Shown here one piece after another: positions 1 through 7,607 of a DNA stretch of 20,317 nt (within the stretch, counting starts at the first letter, position 1; each line of letters begins with the position of its first letter). The notes beneath the pieces were generated by a model. The model did no database searches and was not told the DNA's origin. It saw only the letters and a list, made by a program, of their open reading frames with translations. The translations under genes and the position numbers were made by a program. This DNA is from CAZEAC01 sp964510065 (GTDB lineage Bacteria > Bdellovibrionota_C > UBA2361 > CAIXSY01): NCBI GenBank assembly GCA_964510065.1, contig CAZEAC010000082.1, forward strand, positions 1 to 20,317, written 5' to 3'.

Positions 1-1
1 T

Positions 2-72
2 GGCCGGCTAGATTCCTTGGCTCCAGAATGCAACTCATTTGGTGCTAGTTCCAAAAGCCAAGGAATCTAGTG
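2..72. repeat. 71-bp nested-palindrome repeat, copy 1
   Basis: This unit recurs at 324-394 with 3 mismatches in 71 positions. It contains a perfect 15-bp inverted repeat (8-22 with 56-70). A smaller 5-bp stem (38-42 with 51-55) sits inside the 33-nt loop, so the single strand could fold as a stem within a stem. No open frame with coding character crosses it. It looks like a small palindromic repetitive element (REP or MITE-like). I do not recognise the family, and the window edge hides what lies upstream. Confidence 0.85.
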
Positions 73-119
73 TCCTGAGTCGGAAATGCCCTTCTTTTTT
101 TTCTCTTCCCAGCTTCTGT

Positions 120-174
120 GCACTCTGTGTCTCTGTGGTTTGTTTTTTAGAAAAACCACAGAGACACAGAGCGC
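120..174. repeat. long perfect hairpin between the two repeat copies
   Basis: Positions 123-141 are perfectly complementary to 153-171 (19 bp). The match extends to 120-174 with one mismatch, around an 11-nt T-rich loop (142-152). The arms are built from the short words CTCTGTG and CACAGAG. I recall similar CACAGAGACACAGAG-type palindromes dispersed in unrelated environmental genomes, but cannot verify this here. No T tract follows the stem on the plus strand, so a simple Rho-independent terminator is not obvious. Confidence 0.8.
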
Positions 175-323
175 ATGGAGACAAACGAGCTAAGGTCGAG
201 CAGCAGTGCCGCGAATCCTCGCTAGTCTGTGGCGTCTGGTTCGACCTCGGGCTCCTTGCCTCCGTCGAGCCCGCTCCTAGCTACGTTTCGCTCCAGGCGC
301 TGCCGCGCCTGTCCGGCCATTCC
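175..323. other. non-coding spacer with further small palindromes
   Basis: No gene is visible. Two more short perfect stems occur: 248-254 with 267-273 (7 bp) and 294-300 with 305-311 (7 bp, 4-nt loop). The stretch 313-329 is rich in GGCC/CCGG. Together with the flanking elements, the whole leader before murE looks like a composite of palindromic repeats. An open frame spans 39-392 but only reads through these hairpins, so it is not called. Confidence 0.5.
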
Positions 324-394
324 GGCCGGCTAGATTCCTTGGATCCAGAATGCAACTCATTTGGTGCTAATTCCAAAAGCCAAGGAATTTAGTG
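324..394. repeat. 71-bp nested-palindrome repeat, copy 2
   Basis: Direct copy of 2-72. Of its three differences, one lies in the inner loop and leaves pairing intact (369), one turns a G-C pair of the outer stem into G-T (389), and one breaks an outer-stem pair (343). The inner stem is unchanged. The copy ends about 40 bp before the likely murE start. It contains the GTG that would open a longer murE reading frame, which argues against that upstream start. Confidence 0.85.
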
Positions 395-436
395 CCCCAT
401 AGCTATCCTTCGAGGCATGGAGTAAAAGTAGATGTG

Positions 437-1927
437 ATGCAGTTATCAGAATTTGCCACCAAGATTGGCGGAAAGCTTTCCGCGGGTCACGATCCACAGG
501 TACGCGCTATCATTTGTTCAAGTGCGGAGTGTTCGCCAGGCGCGCTGTTTTTCGCCCTTCGCGGAAATCTTCGCGATGGCCATGAGTTTGTCGATAGCGC
601 ATTCGATGCCGGCGCTGTGGCCTGCGTGGTTGAAGATAGTGCCGCGCTTGCTGAGCGACCCGGTATAATCGTCGCTGACACACGCAAAGCCTGGAGCCGG
701 GCAGCCGCGCTGTGGGTGGGGCAACCAGCGCAAAGTCTCAAAACCGTGCTGGTCACGGGAACGAATGGCAAAACAACCACGAATTGGTTGTTATATAATC
801 TTTGCGAGAAGCTTGGCGATCGCGCGCTTCGAATCGGCACGCTTGGTGCGTATGCCCATGGAGTAATCGAGGATCTTGAAACGCTCACTACTCCCGATGC
901 AAATTTTATTCACGCGACATTGGCAAAGTCTCTGGCTGCTGGAGTCAGGGTCGCTATACTTGAAGCCTCCTCGCACGCGCTGGCACAGAGTCGACTTGAT
1001 GACCTTTTGCCTAACGTCAGTATCTTCACCAATTTGACCAGAGATCATCTCGATTATCACCAGGACTTTGAAAGTTATTTTCATGCGAAGCTTCGTGTTT
1101 TTGATCTGCTTAAGAACTCGGGAAAGAAAGAAGTTGGAGCGGTCGTTCATCTTGATGCCCCTTACGGAGATAAAGCTGCCGCATACGCCCGTTCGCGAGG
1201 ACTTGCAGTACTTGGTGTCGGCGTGCACCGCGATGCAAAAGTAAGAATCGTCACCCGAAACCAAACTTTTCGTGGTAGTGAAATAGAATTCGAAATCGAA
1301 GGCTCGCGACATATGGTCAGAACGCCGCTCATTGGAGAATATAATGCCGACAATATTGCCGGCGTCATTGGGGCAGCGATTCTTCTCGGATACCCTTTAA
1401 AGTTAGTAATTGCTGCGCTTGCAGATCTCCCCGCGGTGCCAGGGCGGTTGGAAAAAGTCCCGGCACAGGATCTCGGGGTCTTTGTCGATTACGCACATAC
1501 TCCCGACGCGCTTCAGAATGTGCTTCGTGCGCTTCGCCCAATAACCGAACGAAAATTGTGGGTACTGTTTGGTTGTGGCGGCGATAGGGATCGAGGAAAG
1601 CGCCCGTTGATGGCTGAAGTTGCCGCGCAATTGGCCGATCATGTAGTAGTAACCTCAGATAATCCGCGCACTGAAGATCCGCAGCAGATAGTAAAAGATA
1701 TATTGGAATCGGGAATATCGCCTTACCGTGTCGAGATTGATCGGCGAAAAGCTATAGCCCAAACCGTTTCAGAGCTTTGTCCAGGTGATGTCCTTTGCAT
1801 TGCCGGAAAGGGCCATGAAAAGTATCAGATAGTTGGCCGGAGCAAGATTCATTTCTCGGATACCGAAGAAGCCGCAGCTGCGCTAAAAAACATGAGAGGA
1901 GTCGATGGGGCTTGCCGCAACGCGTGA
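437..1927 (+). CDS. murE: UDP-MurNAc-L-Ala-D-Glu:meso-diaminopimelate ligase MurE
   Basis: Cytoplasmic Mur ligase that adds the third stem-peptide residue to UDP-MurNAc-dipeptide using ATP. Numbering from ATG 437 (496 residues, normal for the family): P-loop TGTNGKTTT at 107-115, TTPDA near 151, EASSHA near 176, NLTRDHLDYH at 199-208, the likely carbamoylated Lys in HAKLRVFD (Lys218), DYAHTPDAL at 351, GCGGDRDRGKRP at 379-390, and DNPR at 408-411. In this family DNPR marks meso-diaminopimelate rather than lysine as substrate. The frame opens at GTG 392, but that codon lies inside the repeat. ATG 437 or GTG 434, downstream of GGAG at 419-422, is preferred. The 3' end overlaps murF by 23 bp, indicating translational coupling in a dcw cluster. 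Confidence 0.96.
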   Translation: MQLSEFATKIGGKLSAGHDPQVRAIICSSAECSPGALFFALRGNLRDGHEFVDSAFDAGAVACVVEDSAALAERPGIIVADTRKAWSRAAALWVGQPAQSLKTVLVTGTNGKTTTNWLLYNLCEKLGDRALRIGTLGAYAHGVIEDLETLTTPDANFIHATLAKSLAAGVRVAILEASSHALAQSRLDDLLPNVSIFTNLTRDHLDYHQDFESYFHAKLRVFDLLKNSGKKEVGAVVHLDAPYGDKAAAYARSRGLAVLGVGVHRDAKVRIVTRNQTFRGSEIEFEIEGSRHMVRTPLIGEYNADNIAGVIGAAILLGYPLKLVIAALADLPAVPGRLEKVPAQDLGVFVDYAHTPDALQNVLRALRPITERKLWVLFGCGGDRDRGKRPLMAEVAAQLADHVVVTSDNPRTEDPQQIVKDILESGISPYRVEIDRRKAIAQTVSELCPGDVLCIAGKGHEKYQIVGRSKIHFSDTEEAAAALKNMRGVDGACRNA

Positions 1928-3326
1928 TCTATTACTGCCGATAGTTTCGGGGAGTACGCTTTCTGGAGGACTCGATCGGCTAAGCTTTTCTGGCGTTGAA
2001 TACGATTCTCGTGAGGTGCGCGGTGGCGAACTGTTTGTCGCGCTTCCTGGAGAAAAATCGCACGGTCATCAATTCCTTCGCCAAGCATTTGATCGGGGAG
2101 CCGCGCTTTTCCTTATTGAAGACGAGAAAGCCGCACAGGGCTTTCCCGAGCCACAACGGGTAGTGCTGGTAAAAAACAGCCTGGAAGCATTCTGGAAGCT
2201 CGCGAATTGGTGGCGCAATGAATGCAAGGCTGCGGTCATCGGAGTTACTGGTTCAGTCGGCAAAACCACAGTAAAAGAGATGCTTGCGAGTATCTTATTG
2301 CAGTCGGGCAGAGGTGCCTATTCTAAGAAATCTTTTAATAATCATGTCGGCGTTCCTTACAGCATTGCTAAAATTGAGCGCGATCACGGTTGGGCAGTCC
2401 TTGAAATGGGCATGAATCATCGTGGTGAAATAGCCGCACTTGCTAGAATTGCCGAGCCGGATGTCGCAATTGTATCGGTCATCGGGCCGGCGCATATAGA
2501 AAATTTGGGTTCGCTTGAGGCGATAGCAGATGCAAAACTTGAAATTGTGCTTGGCACCAAGCGTGCGCTGATTGTTAATGCTGAAGATCCTATGCTGGTG
2601 ACGAAGGCTGAACTTGCGGCTGGGGCGCGAAACTTGGCGCTTAAGTTTTTTGGACGCCGGGAAAAGCTGGGTCGTGCGCAGGTTGAAGCTTCAGTCGCCG
2701 CGGTTCGCTCGAAGGGATTCGATGGTATCGAGTTTGAGCTCACGCTCCGTGGTGAGACTCGGCCTGTGAAAATGTCGGCGGTCGGTCGGCAAAACGCGCT
2801 GAATGCGGGCGCAGCGGCGCTTGGTGCGACCACGCTTGTGCCCTCTCTCAGCATCGAGCAGGTGGTTTCGGGGCTGGAGGCCTTTAAGGCGCCGCTTATG
2901 CGGCTTGCATTGAAAGAGCTAAGCGGTGGAAGAATCATTGTTGACGACTCCTACAATGCTAACCCGCAATCCGTGGAAGGAATGCTTGATTTCGCCGAAG
3001 AAGTACTTGCATCAGGAAAGAAGGTCGCGTTAATTCTTGGCGATATGCGTGAGCTTGGCGCACATGCTGCCGAGTACCACCGCAAGATTGGCGAACGTAT
3101 TGCGCTTCTCAAGCCAGCTTTTTTGGTGACGGTGGGTAATGACGCCGCGGCCTTTGCTGAACTTGCTGAGAAGGCTGGAATTAAGGCGTTTCGCGCAGAT
3201 AGCCCGGAACTTGCTGCGGTAATATCACTCAGAATGGATTTCGATGTCTTAATGGTCAAAGGATCGCGTACGGTCGGCCTTGAGCGGGCAGTGGCGACAC
3301 TTCTGGCGCGGGAGGGGAAAGGCTAG
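1905..3326 (+). CDS. murF: UDP-MurNAc-tripeptide:D-Ala-D-Ala ligase MurF
   Basis: Cytoplasmic ligase that completes the UDP-MurNAc-pentapeptide. Its 473 residues match the family size. Visible motifs: P-loop GVTGSVGKTT at 113-122, NNHVGVP at 145-151, EMGMN at 167-171, GPAHIENLGS near 194, DDSYNANP at 347-354, LGDMRELG further on, and a C-terminal GSRTVGLE. The ATG at 1905 follows AGAGGAG (1895-1901) by only 3 nt, but it lies within the end of murE, so re-initiation is likely. A 123-bp gap with no gene separates it from mraY. This is looser packing than elsewhere in the cluster and leaves room for an internal promoter, though I see no convincing one. Confidence 0.96.
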   Translation: MGLAATRDLLLPIVSGSTLSGGLDRLSFSGVEYDSREVRGGELFVALPGEKSHGHQFLRQAFDRGAALFLIEDEKAAQGFPEPQRVVLVKNSLEAFWKLANWWRNECKAAVIGVTGSVGKTTVKEMLASILLQSGRGAYSKKSFNNHVGVPYSIAKIERDHGWAVLEMGMNHRGEIAALARIAEPDVAIVSVIGPAHIENLGSLEAIADAKLEIVLGTKRALIVNAEDPMLVTKAELAAGARNLALKFFGRREKLGRAQVEASVAAVRSKGFDGIEFELTLRGETRPVKMSAVGRQNALNAGAAALGATTLVPSLSIEQVVSGLEAFKAPLMRLALKELSGGRIIVDDSYNANPQSVEGMLDFAEEVLASGKKVALILGDMRELGAHAAEYHRKIGERIALLKPAFLVTVGNDAAAFAELAEKAGIKAFRADSPELAAVISLRMDFDVLMVKGSRTVGLERAVATLLAREGKG

Positions 3327-3449
3327 CATTGGTGACGCAGAAGGGCGCTTAGATTCGTGGGCTCGTTTTGCGTTGAATGCTCATATTGCGGCATGGCGAT
3401 CTTTTGCTATTCTTGAGTACAATGTAGGTAGCTATCCAAGGCGGCTGTA

Positions 3450-4526
3450 GTGCTCTATTTATTATACCATCTCCATGACCAGATAAGCTGGTTAAATGTT
3501 TTCAAGTACATCACCTTCCGGGCGATGATGGCGTTCTTATTCGCCTTCGCATTTGTATTGTTCTTTCAACCGAAGTTTATCAGCTGGCTTCGCGGACGCG
3601 GGGTCAAGGGGCAGCCCATTCGGGATGATGGCCCTAAAGCGCACGAGGGCAAGAAGGGAACGCCGACCATGGGTGGGCTTGTTATTATTGCAGGCGTTTT
3701 CTTCGCGACGCTGCTCTTCGCCGACCTCTCAAACCGCTATGTTTGGATGATGCTTGCGGTAATGGCAGGCTTTGGCGGTCTTGGTTTTGTTGACGATTGG
3801 CGTAAAATTACCCATCAAAATTCAAAGGGACTCGGCGCGCGGACTCGACTGGGGGTAGAGGCAGGCGTATGTATCGCTCTTTCGCTGCTCTTACTTGAGC
3901 AGGGTTTTAATACTTCGATTTCGGTTCCATTCGTAAAGGGAGTCGAAATCGCGCTGCTTCCGATCCTTTTTGTTTTGTTTGTTACCCTCGTGGTTGTAGG
4001 AACTTCCAATGCGGTAAATTTGACGGATGGTCTTGATGGCTTGGCGATTGGTCCAGTGATGACCGTTGCGGCAACGTATGCGATATTCTCGTATCTTGGT
4101 GGCCACAAGAATATCGCTGAATACCTCGGAGTTGCACATGTGCCTGGCGTCGGCGAAGTTTCGATAATTCTTAGCTCCATGGTGGCCGCGGGATTGGGGT
4201 TCCTTTGGTATAATACCTACCCCGCGCAGGTCTTTATGGGAGATCTCGGCGCGCTTGCGCTTGGCAGCGGGCTCGGATTTTCGGCGGTTCTGGTTAAGCA
4301 CGAGGTAATTCTGGTAATTGCCGGAGGGATATTTGTGCTCGAAGCGATGTCAGTGATAATTCAACGTTATTATTTCAAAATGACCAAGCGCCGAGTCTTC
4401 CGCATGGCGCCGATTCATCATCATTTCGAGCTTCAGGGCTGGGCTGAGCCAAAAATAATAGTGCGTTTCTGGATTATCTCGATAGTATTAGCGTTGGTAT
4501 CGCTAACATCCCTTAAACTTAGATAG
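3450..4526 (+). CDS. mraY: phospho-MurNAc-pentapeptide translocase MraY
   Basis: Polytopic inner-membrane transferase that moves phospho-MurNAc-pentapeptide onto undecaprenyl phosphate to form lipid I. Its 358 residues are close to the usual 360. Conserved features: TPTMGG at 71-76, the Asp pair DDWRK at 115-119, NLTDGLDG at 190-197, GDLGALALG at 264-272, and PIHHHFE at 321-327, the histidine motif typical of MraY. The GTG start at 3450 is supported by AAGGCGG just upstream and by an N-terminus resembling that of known MraY proteins (short amphipathic start, then NVFKYITFRA). The stop is 2 nt before the ftsW ATG. There is no murD between them, unlike the common order. Confidence 0.97.
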   Translation: MLYLLYHLHDQISWLNVFKYITFRAMMAFLFAFAFVLFFQPKFISWLRGRGVKGQPIRDDGPKAHEGKKGTPTMGGLVIIAGVFFATLLFADLSNRYVWMMLAVMAGFGGLGFVDDWRKITHQNSKGLGARTRLGVEAGVCIALSLLLLEQGFNTSISVPFVKGVEIALLPILFVLFVTLVVVGTSNAVNLTDGLDGLAIGPVMTVAATYAIFSYLGGHKNIAEYLGVAHVPGVGEVSIILSSMVAAGLGFLWYNTYPAQVFMGDLGALALGSGLGFSAVLVKHEVILVIAGGIFVLEAMSVIIQRYYFKMTKRRVFRMAPIHHHFELQGWAEPKIIVRFWIISIVLALVSLTSLKLR

Positions 4527-4528
4527 AT

Positions 4529-5662
4529 ATGAATTCCGCTGTTGCAAGCAAAGAGTATCGTCCACCGCTGCTCGTTGACGGGTATCTCGTTGCAACCGCG
4601 CTGTTATTGAGTGCTTTTAGTCTTGTAATGCTCTATTCGACCACGGGGATTTTCTCCTCCGATCGTTTTGGTGACCCGCTCTTTTTTGTAAAAAAACAGG
4701 GTGCAGCGCTCTTTGTCGGCGTGGTAGCAATGTACTTCGCGTCGAAGGTCCCGGTACGAATTTACGAACGGGTCTCACCGGTTCTGTTCCCGATAGCGCT
4801 CTTTTTGCTGATTCTTCCCCTTATTCCCGGTATCGGCGATGCCGCCGGTGGTGCGCGGCGATGGGTTGCGCTCGGCCCGATTCGCTTCCAGCCCGGCGAG
4901 CCTGTGAAACTGCTCTTTATTATCTTTATGGCAGGTTATCTAGCTCGCCAGCAGCAACTCCTTGCCGAGTTTGTGTCGGGGGTGTTTAAGCCGCTTTTTC
5001 TTGTGGGCAGTGTCGGCGTGCTTTACCTGGCGCAGCCTGACTTTGGAAGTATGGCTGTGCTCACCACGGTAACGATTGCGATGACCGCGGCGGCGGGGAT
5101 GCGCTTACGCTATTTAGGGTTTGCGATTTTGTTTATTGCGTTAGCGTTTTCTTTGCTTGTCTTTATTTCGCCATACCGGCTCAGTCGTGTGCTCAGTTTT
5201 ATGACTCCTTGGTCCGACGCATCTGGGCGCGGGTATCAGCTCATTCAGTCATTGATTGCTATCGGCACCGGACAGGTCTACGGCGTAGGTCTTGGCGAAA
5301 GTCAGCAGAAACTCTTTTTCCTTCCCGCGGCGCACACCGACTTTATTTTCGCGGTAATCGCTGAGGAGCTCGGTTTTGTAGGGTGTGTCGCCGTGGTATT
5401 TCTCTTCCTTGTCATCCTTTGGCGGGGGGTAAAGGTGGCGCGTAAAGTCGCATCTGATACTTTTCGATTTTCGTTGGCAGTTGGCCTTACTCTACTCATA
5501 ATCGTGCCTGCGTTCCTTAACATGGGTGTGGTTACTGGGTTATTGCCGACCAAGGGTTTGGTGCTCCCGCTTATCGGTTACGGCGGGTCGAGTCTGATAA
5601 CGTCGCTGAGTGGTCTTGGAGTTTTGCTTTCGATAGCGCGTCAAAGTAATCAGCCGCGCTAG
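4529..5662 (+). CDS. ftsW: SEDS peptidoglycan glycosyltransferase FtsW
   Basis: Septal SEDS-family polymerase, a protein of about ten membrane segments that polymerises lipid II together with its partner class B PBP. Its 377 residues are a normal length. Signature stretches: GARRWVALG with FQPGEPVKL at 108-127 (the family usually has FQPSE), DFGSM at 171-175, GYQLIQSLIAIG at 235-246, GVGLGESQQK at 252-261, the HTDFIFAVIAEELG block at 269-282 with the acidic residues of the active region, and LPTKGLVLPLIGYGGSS near the C-terminus. Its location between mraY and murG makes FtsW more likely than RodA. The ATG lies 2 nt after the mraY stop. A stem-loop lies in the 70-bp gap to murG. Confidence 0.94.
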   Translation: MNSAVASKEYRPPLLVDGYLVATALLLSAFSLVMLYSTTGIFSSDRFGDPLFFVKKQGAALFVGVVAMYFASKVPVRIYERVSPVLFPIALFLLILPLIPGIGDAAGGARRWVALGPIRFQPGEPVKLLFIIFMAGYLARQQQLLAEFVSGVFKPLFLVGSVGVLYLAQPDFGSMAVLTTVTIAMTAAAGMRLRYLGFAILFIALAFSLLVFISPYRLSRVLSFMTPWSDASGRGYQLIQSLIAIGTGQVYGVGLGESQQKLFFLPAAHTDFIFAVIAEELGFVGCVAVVFLFLVILWRGVKVARKVASDTFRFSLAVGLTLLIIVPAFLNMGVVTGLLPTKGLVLPLIGYGGSSLITSLSGLGVLLSIARQSNQPR

Positions 5663-5667
5663 TACCT

Positions 5668-5696
5668 CGTCCAGAAAGTTTTTTCCCTTCTGGACG
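5668..5696 (+). promoter_or_regulatory. stem-loop in the ftsW-murG gap
   Basis: Perfect 9-bp inverted repeat, 5668-5676 with 5688-5696, around an 11-nt loop, 5 nt after the ftsW stop. The T-rich run lies in the loop, and no T tract follows the 3' arm, so a standard Rho-independent terminator is unlikely. It could stabilise the upstream mRNA end or cause partial polarity before murG, whose own ribosome site AGGGAGAG lies at 5718-5725. Confidence 0.55.
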
Positions 5697-5732
5697 GCGC
5701 ACTAGCAAGGTAGCGTCAGGGAGAGTGCCGTA

Positions 5733-6815
5733 ATGGCGATAGCTAAAATAATAATCGCTGCGAGTGGAACCGGCGGACACCTTTTCCCTGGGCTGTATCT
5801 TGCGCGCGAGCTAAAGAGAATCGCACCACAGGCGAATATTCTCTTTATCGGCTCAGGAAGACCGCTCGAAGAACGTATTATCGATCGTAATGGCTTTGCT
5901 CGTGAGGTGGTATCGCTTGTGGGTATTCGACGCCGAGGAGTGAAGGGCTTATTTGAGTTTCTTGGCAAGCTCCCTGGCGCTTGGTTAAGAGTGTGGAGCA
6001 TTTTCACAATGTTCAGGCCCGAACTTGTAATTGGCGTTGGCGGATACAGCAGTGTACTGCCCGTTTTGATCGCACGACTTCGCCGGATTCCAAGCTGGGT
6101 GCATGAGGCAGAGCCACGGCCAGGATTGGCCAATCGCTTCCTTGCCTATGTCGCCAATAAGATATCAATTTCCTATCGTGACACTCCGATGCCTTGTGCA
6201 GGAAAAACCGTCTTCACAGGCCATCCGGTGCGGCCTGAGATTGTGGCGGTTTCTCGGGAACTCGGCAAAGGCGAGGAGGTGCGGAAGCTTCTTGTGATGG
6301 GTGGTTCGCAGGGGTCGGATGCAATTGATAGAGCGGTCTTGGCATTGGCCCCGTTCTTAAGGGAGCGCGGTGTGACTCTTTACCATCAGTGCCGCGAAGA
6401 AAATCGCGACCTGCTCGCTCAGAGCTATCGTGAGTGTGGTCTTGAAGCCCGAGTTGAGCCGTTTATCGAGGCGCTGCCTGAAGCATATCAATGGTGTCAT
6501 CTTATTATAAGCCGTGCTGGTGCCGGAGCGCTCATGGAGATTGGTATTATTAACAGACCAGCTATCCTGGTTCCTTTTCCGGCAAAAGGAATCCATCAGG
6601 AAGAAAATGCGAGAATTCTCGAGCGCGAGGGTAAAGCATTGGTGGTTCTCGAAGGCGAGCAATTTCATGAAAGGCTTCGTAGTGCTCTCGAAAAGCTTCT
6701 TAACTTGGAGTCTTACCGCGAGATACAGAATCGTCCGTACTCGCAAAGAAAGACCGAAGCCGCCCGAGAGATTATTGCCGCAGCTATTCGCCTAGCTGCT
6801 GTTCGACAAGCTTAG
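5733..6815 (+). CDS. murG: lipid II synthase MurG (GlcNAc transferase)
   Basis: Membrane-associated GT-B glycosyltransferase that adds GlcNAc from UDP-GlcNAc to lipid I, giving lipid II. Its 360 residues are typical. N-terminal domain: GTGGH at 12-16 in the glycine-rich loop, GVGGYSS at 101-107, and HEAEPRPGLAN at 124-134, where many homologues have HEQN. C-terminal UDP-GlcNAc domain: GGSQGS at 190-195, SRAGAGALMEIG at 260-271, and HQEENA at 288-293. ATG 5733 has AGGGAGAG 7 nt upstream. It is the last cell-wall gene here, and its final 32 bp overlap the convergent coiled-coil gene. The murC, murB and ftsQ genes that often follow are absent. Confidence 0.96.
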   Translation: MAIAKIIIAASGTGGHLFPGLYLARELKRIAPQANILFIGSGRPLEERIIDRNGFAREVVSLVGIRRRGVKGLFEFLGKLPGAWLRVWSIFTMFRPELVIGVGGYSSVLPVLIARLRRIPSWVHEAEPRPGLANRFLAYVANKISISYRDTPMPCAGKTVFTGHPVRPEIVAVSRELGKGEEVRKLLVMGGSQGSDAIDRAVLALAPFLRERGVTLYHQCREENRDLLAQSYRECGLEARVEPFIEALPEAYQWCHLIISRAGAGALMEIGIINRPAILVPFPAKGIHQEENARILEREGKALVVLEGEQFHERLRSALEKLLNLESYREIQNRPYSQRKTEAAREIIAAAIRLAAVRQA

Positions 6816-7440
6816 TGTATTCTTCTTCGAGATCGGCAAACTGCTGGTTGAGCATGGAGAGCCGCTCATTAACTAACTGGTATTCCGTGAGAAGTTCGCG
6901 AAGCCGACTGCTCGCATCGGTCACGGTGGTTAAAAGATCATTAAGGACCTGTTTTTGCTCGTCACTGACAGACGATTCGGCAATTATGCTTTCTAAGCTC
7001 TTCATTGAGGCAGCAAGCCTCTTTTCAAGCGCAATGGACTCATCAGACAGGGTTTGGTAATTCGCGAGCAGGTCGCGGAGCTTGTTCTCGTCTTCTTCTT
7101 TGGCTGTCTTAAGCTCCTGCTGATGCGCTTCTTTGCCCTCGACATTCTTCTGGGCAGCATCTAGTTTCGCTTCGACCTCTTTGAGCTTGCCTTTCTCCTG
7201 TTCGAGTGCTGAAGCTTCGGAAGCCAGATGCGTTTCAAAGAACTCAAGTTGCTTTGGCGATCCATAGGCTGCAGAGACTTGAATCAGTTCAGCGAGTTTT
7301 TTCTCGATTTCTGTGACTTCGGCTTCTATCAACGCCATCTCGCCACCGGTTGAAGAGATGGCGAGTCTCTTCATCAGGACAAAGCTTCCCAAAATAATTA
7401 GCGCTGAGACCGCCGAGACTATAATGCCAGTCATATCCAT
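6784..7440 (-). CDS. membrane-anchored coiled-coil protein, function unknown
   Basis: 218 residues that I do not assign to a named family. Residues about 5-25 form one hydrophobic segment preceded by almost no charge, consistent with an N-terminal membrane anchor. The rest is almost entirely charged and helical, rich in Glu, Lys, Leu and Gln, with heptad-like spacing, so a long coiled coil is expected on one side of the inner membrane. It is the last gene after gspL-M-N on the same strand, but a 167-bp gap with a candidate promoter separates it from gspN, so it may be its own unit. Its stop lies 32 bp inside the convergent murG. A role with the T2SS or the cell envelope is only inference. There is no ribosome site before ATG 7440; a second ATG is two codons in. 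Confidence 0.75.
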   Translation of the reverse strand: MDMTGIIVSAVSALIILGSFVLMKRLAISSTGGEMALIEAEVTEIEKKLAELIQVSAAYGSPKQLEFFETHLASEASALEQEKGKLKEVEAKLDAAQKNVEGKEAHQQELKTAKEEDENKLRDLLANYQTLSDESIALEKRLAASMKSLESIIAESSVSDEQKQVLNDLLTTVTDASSRLRELLTEYQLVNERLSMLNQQFADLEEEYTKLVEQQLGE

Positions 7441-7454
7441 ATATTGACACTGAA

Positions 7455-7484
7455 ACTATAATAAGGTGAGGGGATGGCTGTCTA
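7455..7484 (-). promoter_or_regulatory. candidate sigma70-type promoter of the coiled-coil gene
   Basis: On the minus strand TAGACA (7479-7484) and TATAGT (7455-7460) are spaced by 18 bp; each matches the sigma70 consensus at 5 of 6 positions. Transcription would start near 7448, only about 8 nt before the ATG at 7440, so the mRNA would be almost leaderless, which fits the lack of a Shine-Dalgarno sequence. The remaining gap towards gspN (7485-7607) shows nothing else. Confidence 0.4.
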
Positions 7485-7607
7485 CCCTCGAAGGCGAAGG
7501 AAGCTGCCTTATTAGTGGCAATAGCTGGTACGCCCGGCCAGGAAATGAGCGATTTCTCGGGCCCGTTTTAATGAGCATGTAAAAGCGACTTCCCAAAAAA
7601 TGCCCTG

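Noticed and set aside
120..174. Rho-independent terminator of the gene upstream of the window
   Set aside because: The stem is strong but the T run is in the loop, and no T tract follows on the plus strand; function as a terminator cannot be supported.
39..392. 117-codon open frame on the plus strand before murE
   Set aside because: It reads through both arms of the hairpin and much of the repeats, has no ribosome site and no coding pattern.
2..394. CRISPR array or tandem repeats
   Set aside because: Only two copies, separated by 251 bp of unrelated palindromic sequence; units are far longer than CRISPR repeats and no cas genes are present.
392..436. Upstream GTG start for MurE
   Set aside because: The codon lies inside repeat copy 2; the extra 15 residues are not MurE-like and a better start lies at 434/437.
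3327..3449. Promoter before mraY (TACAAT near 3418)
   Set aside because: No acceptable -35 hexamer at the right spacing, so it is not listed as a feature.
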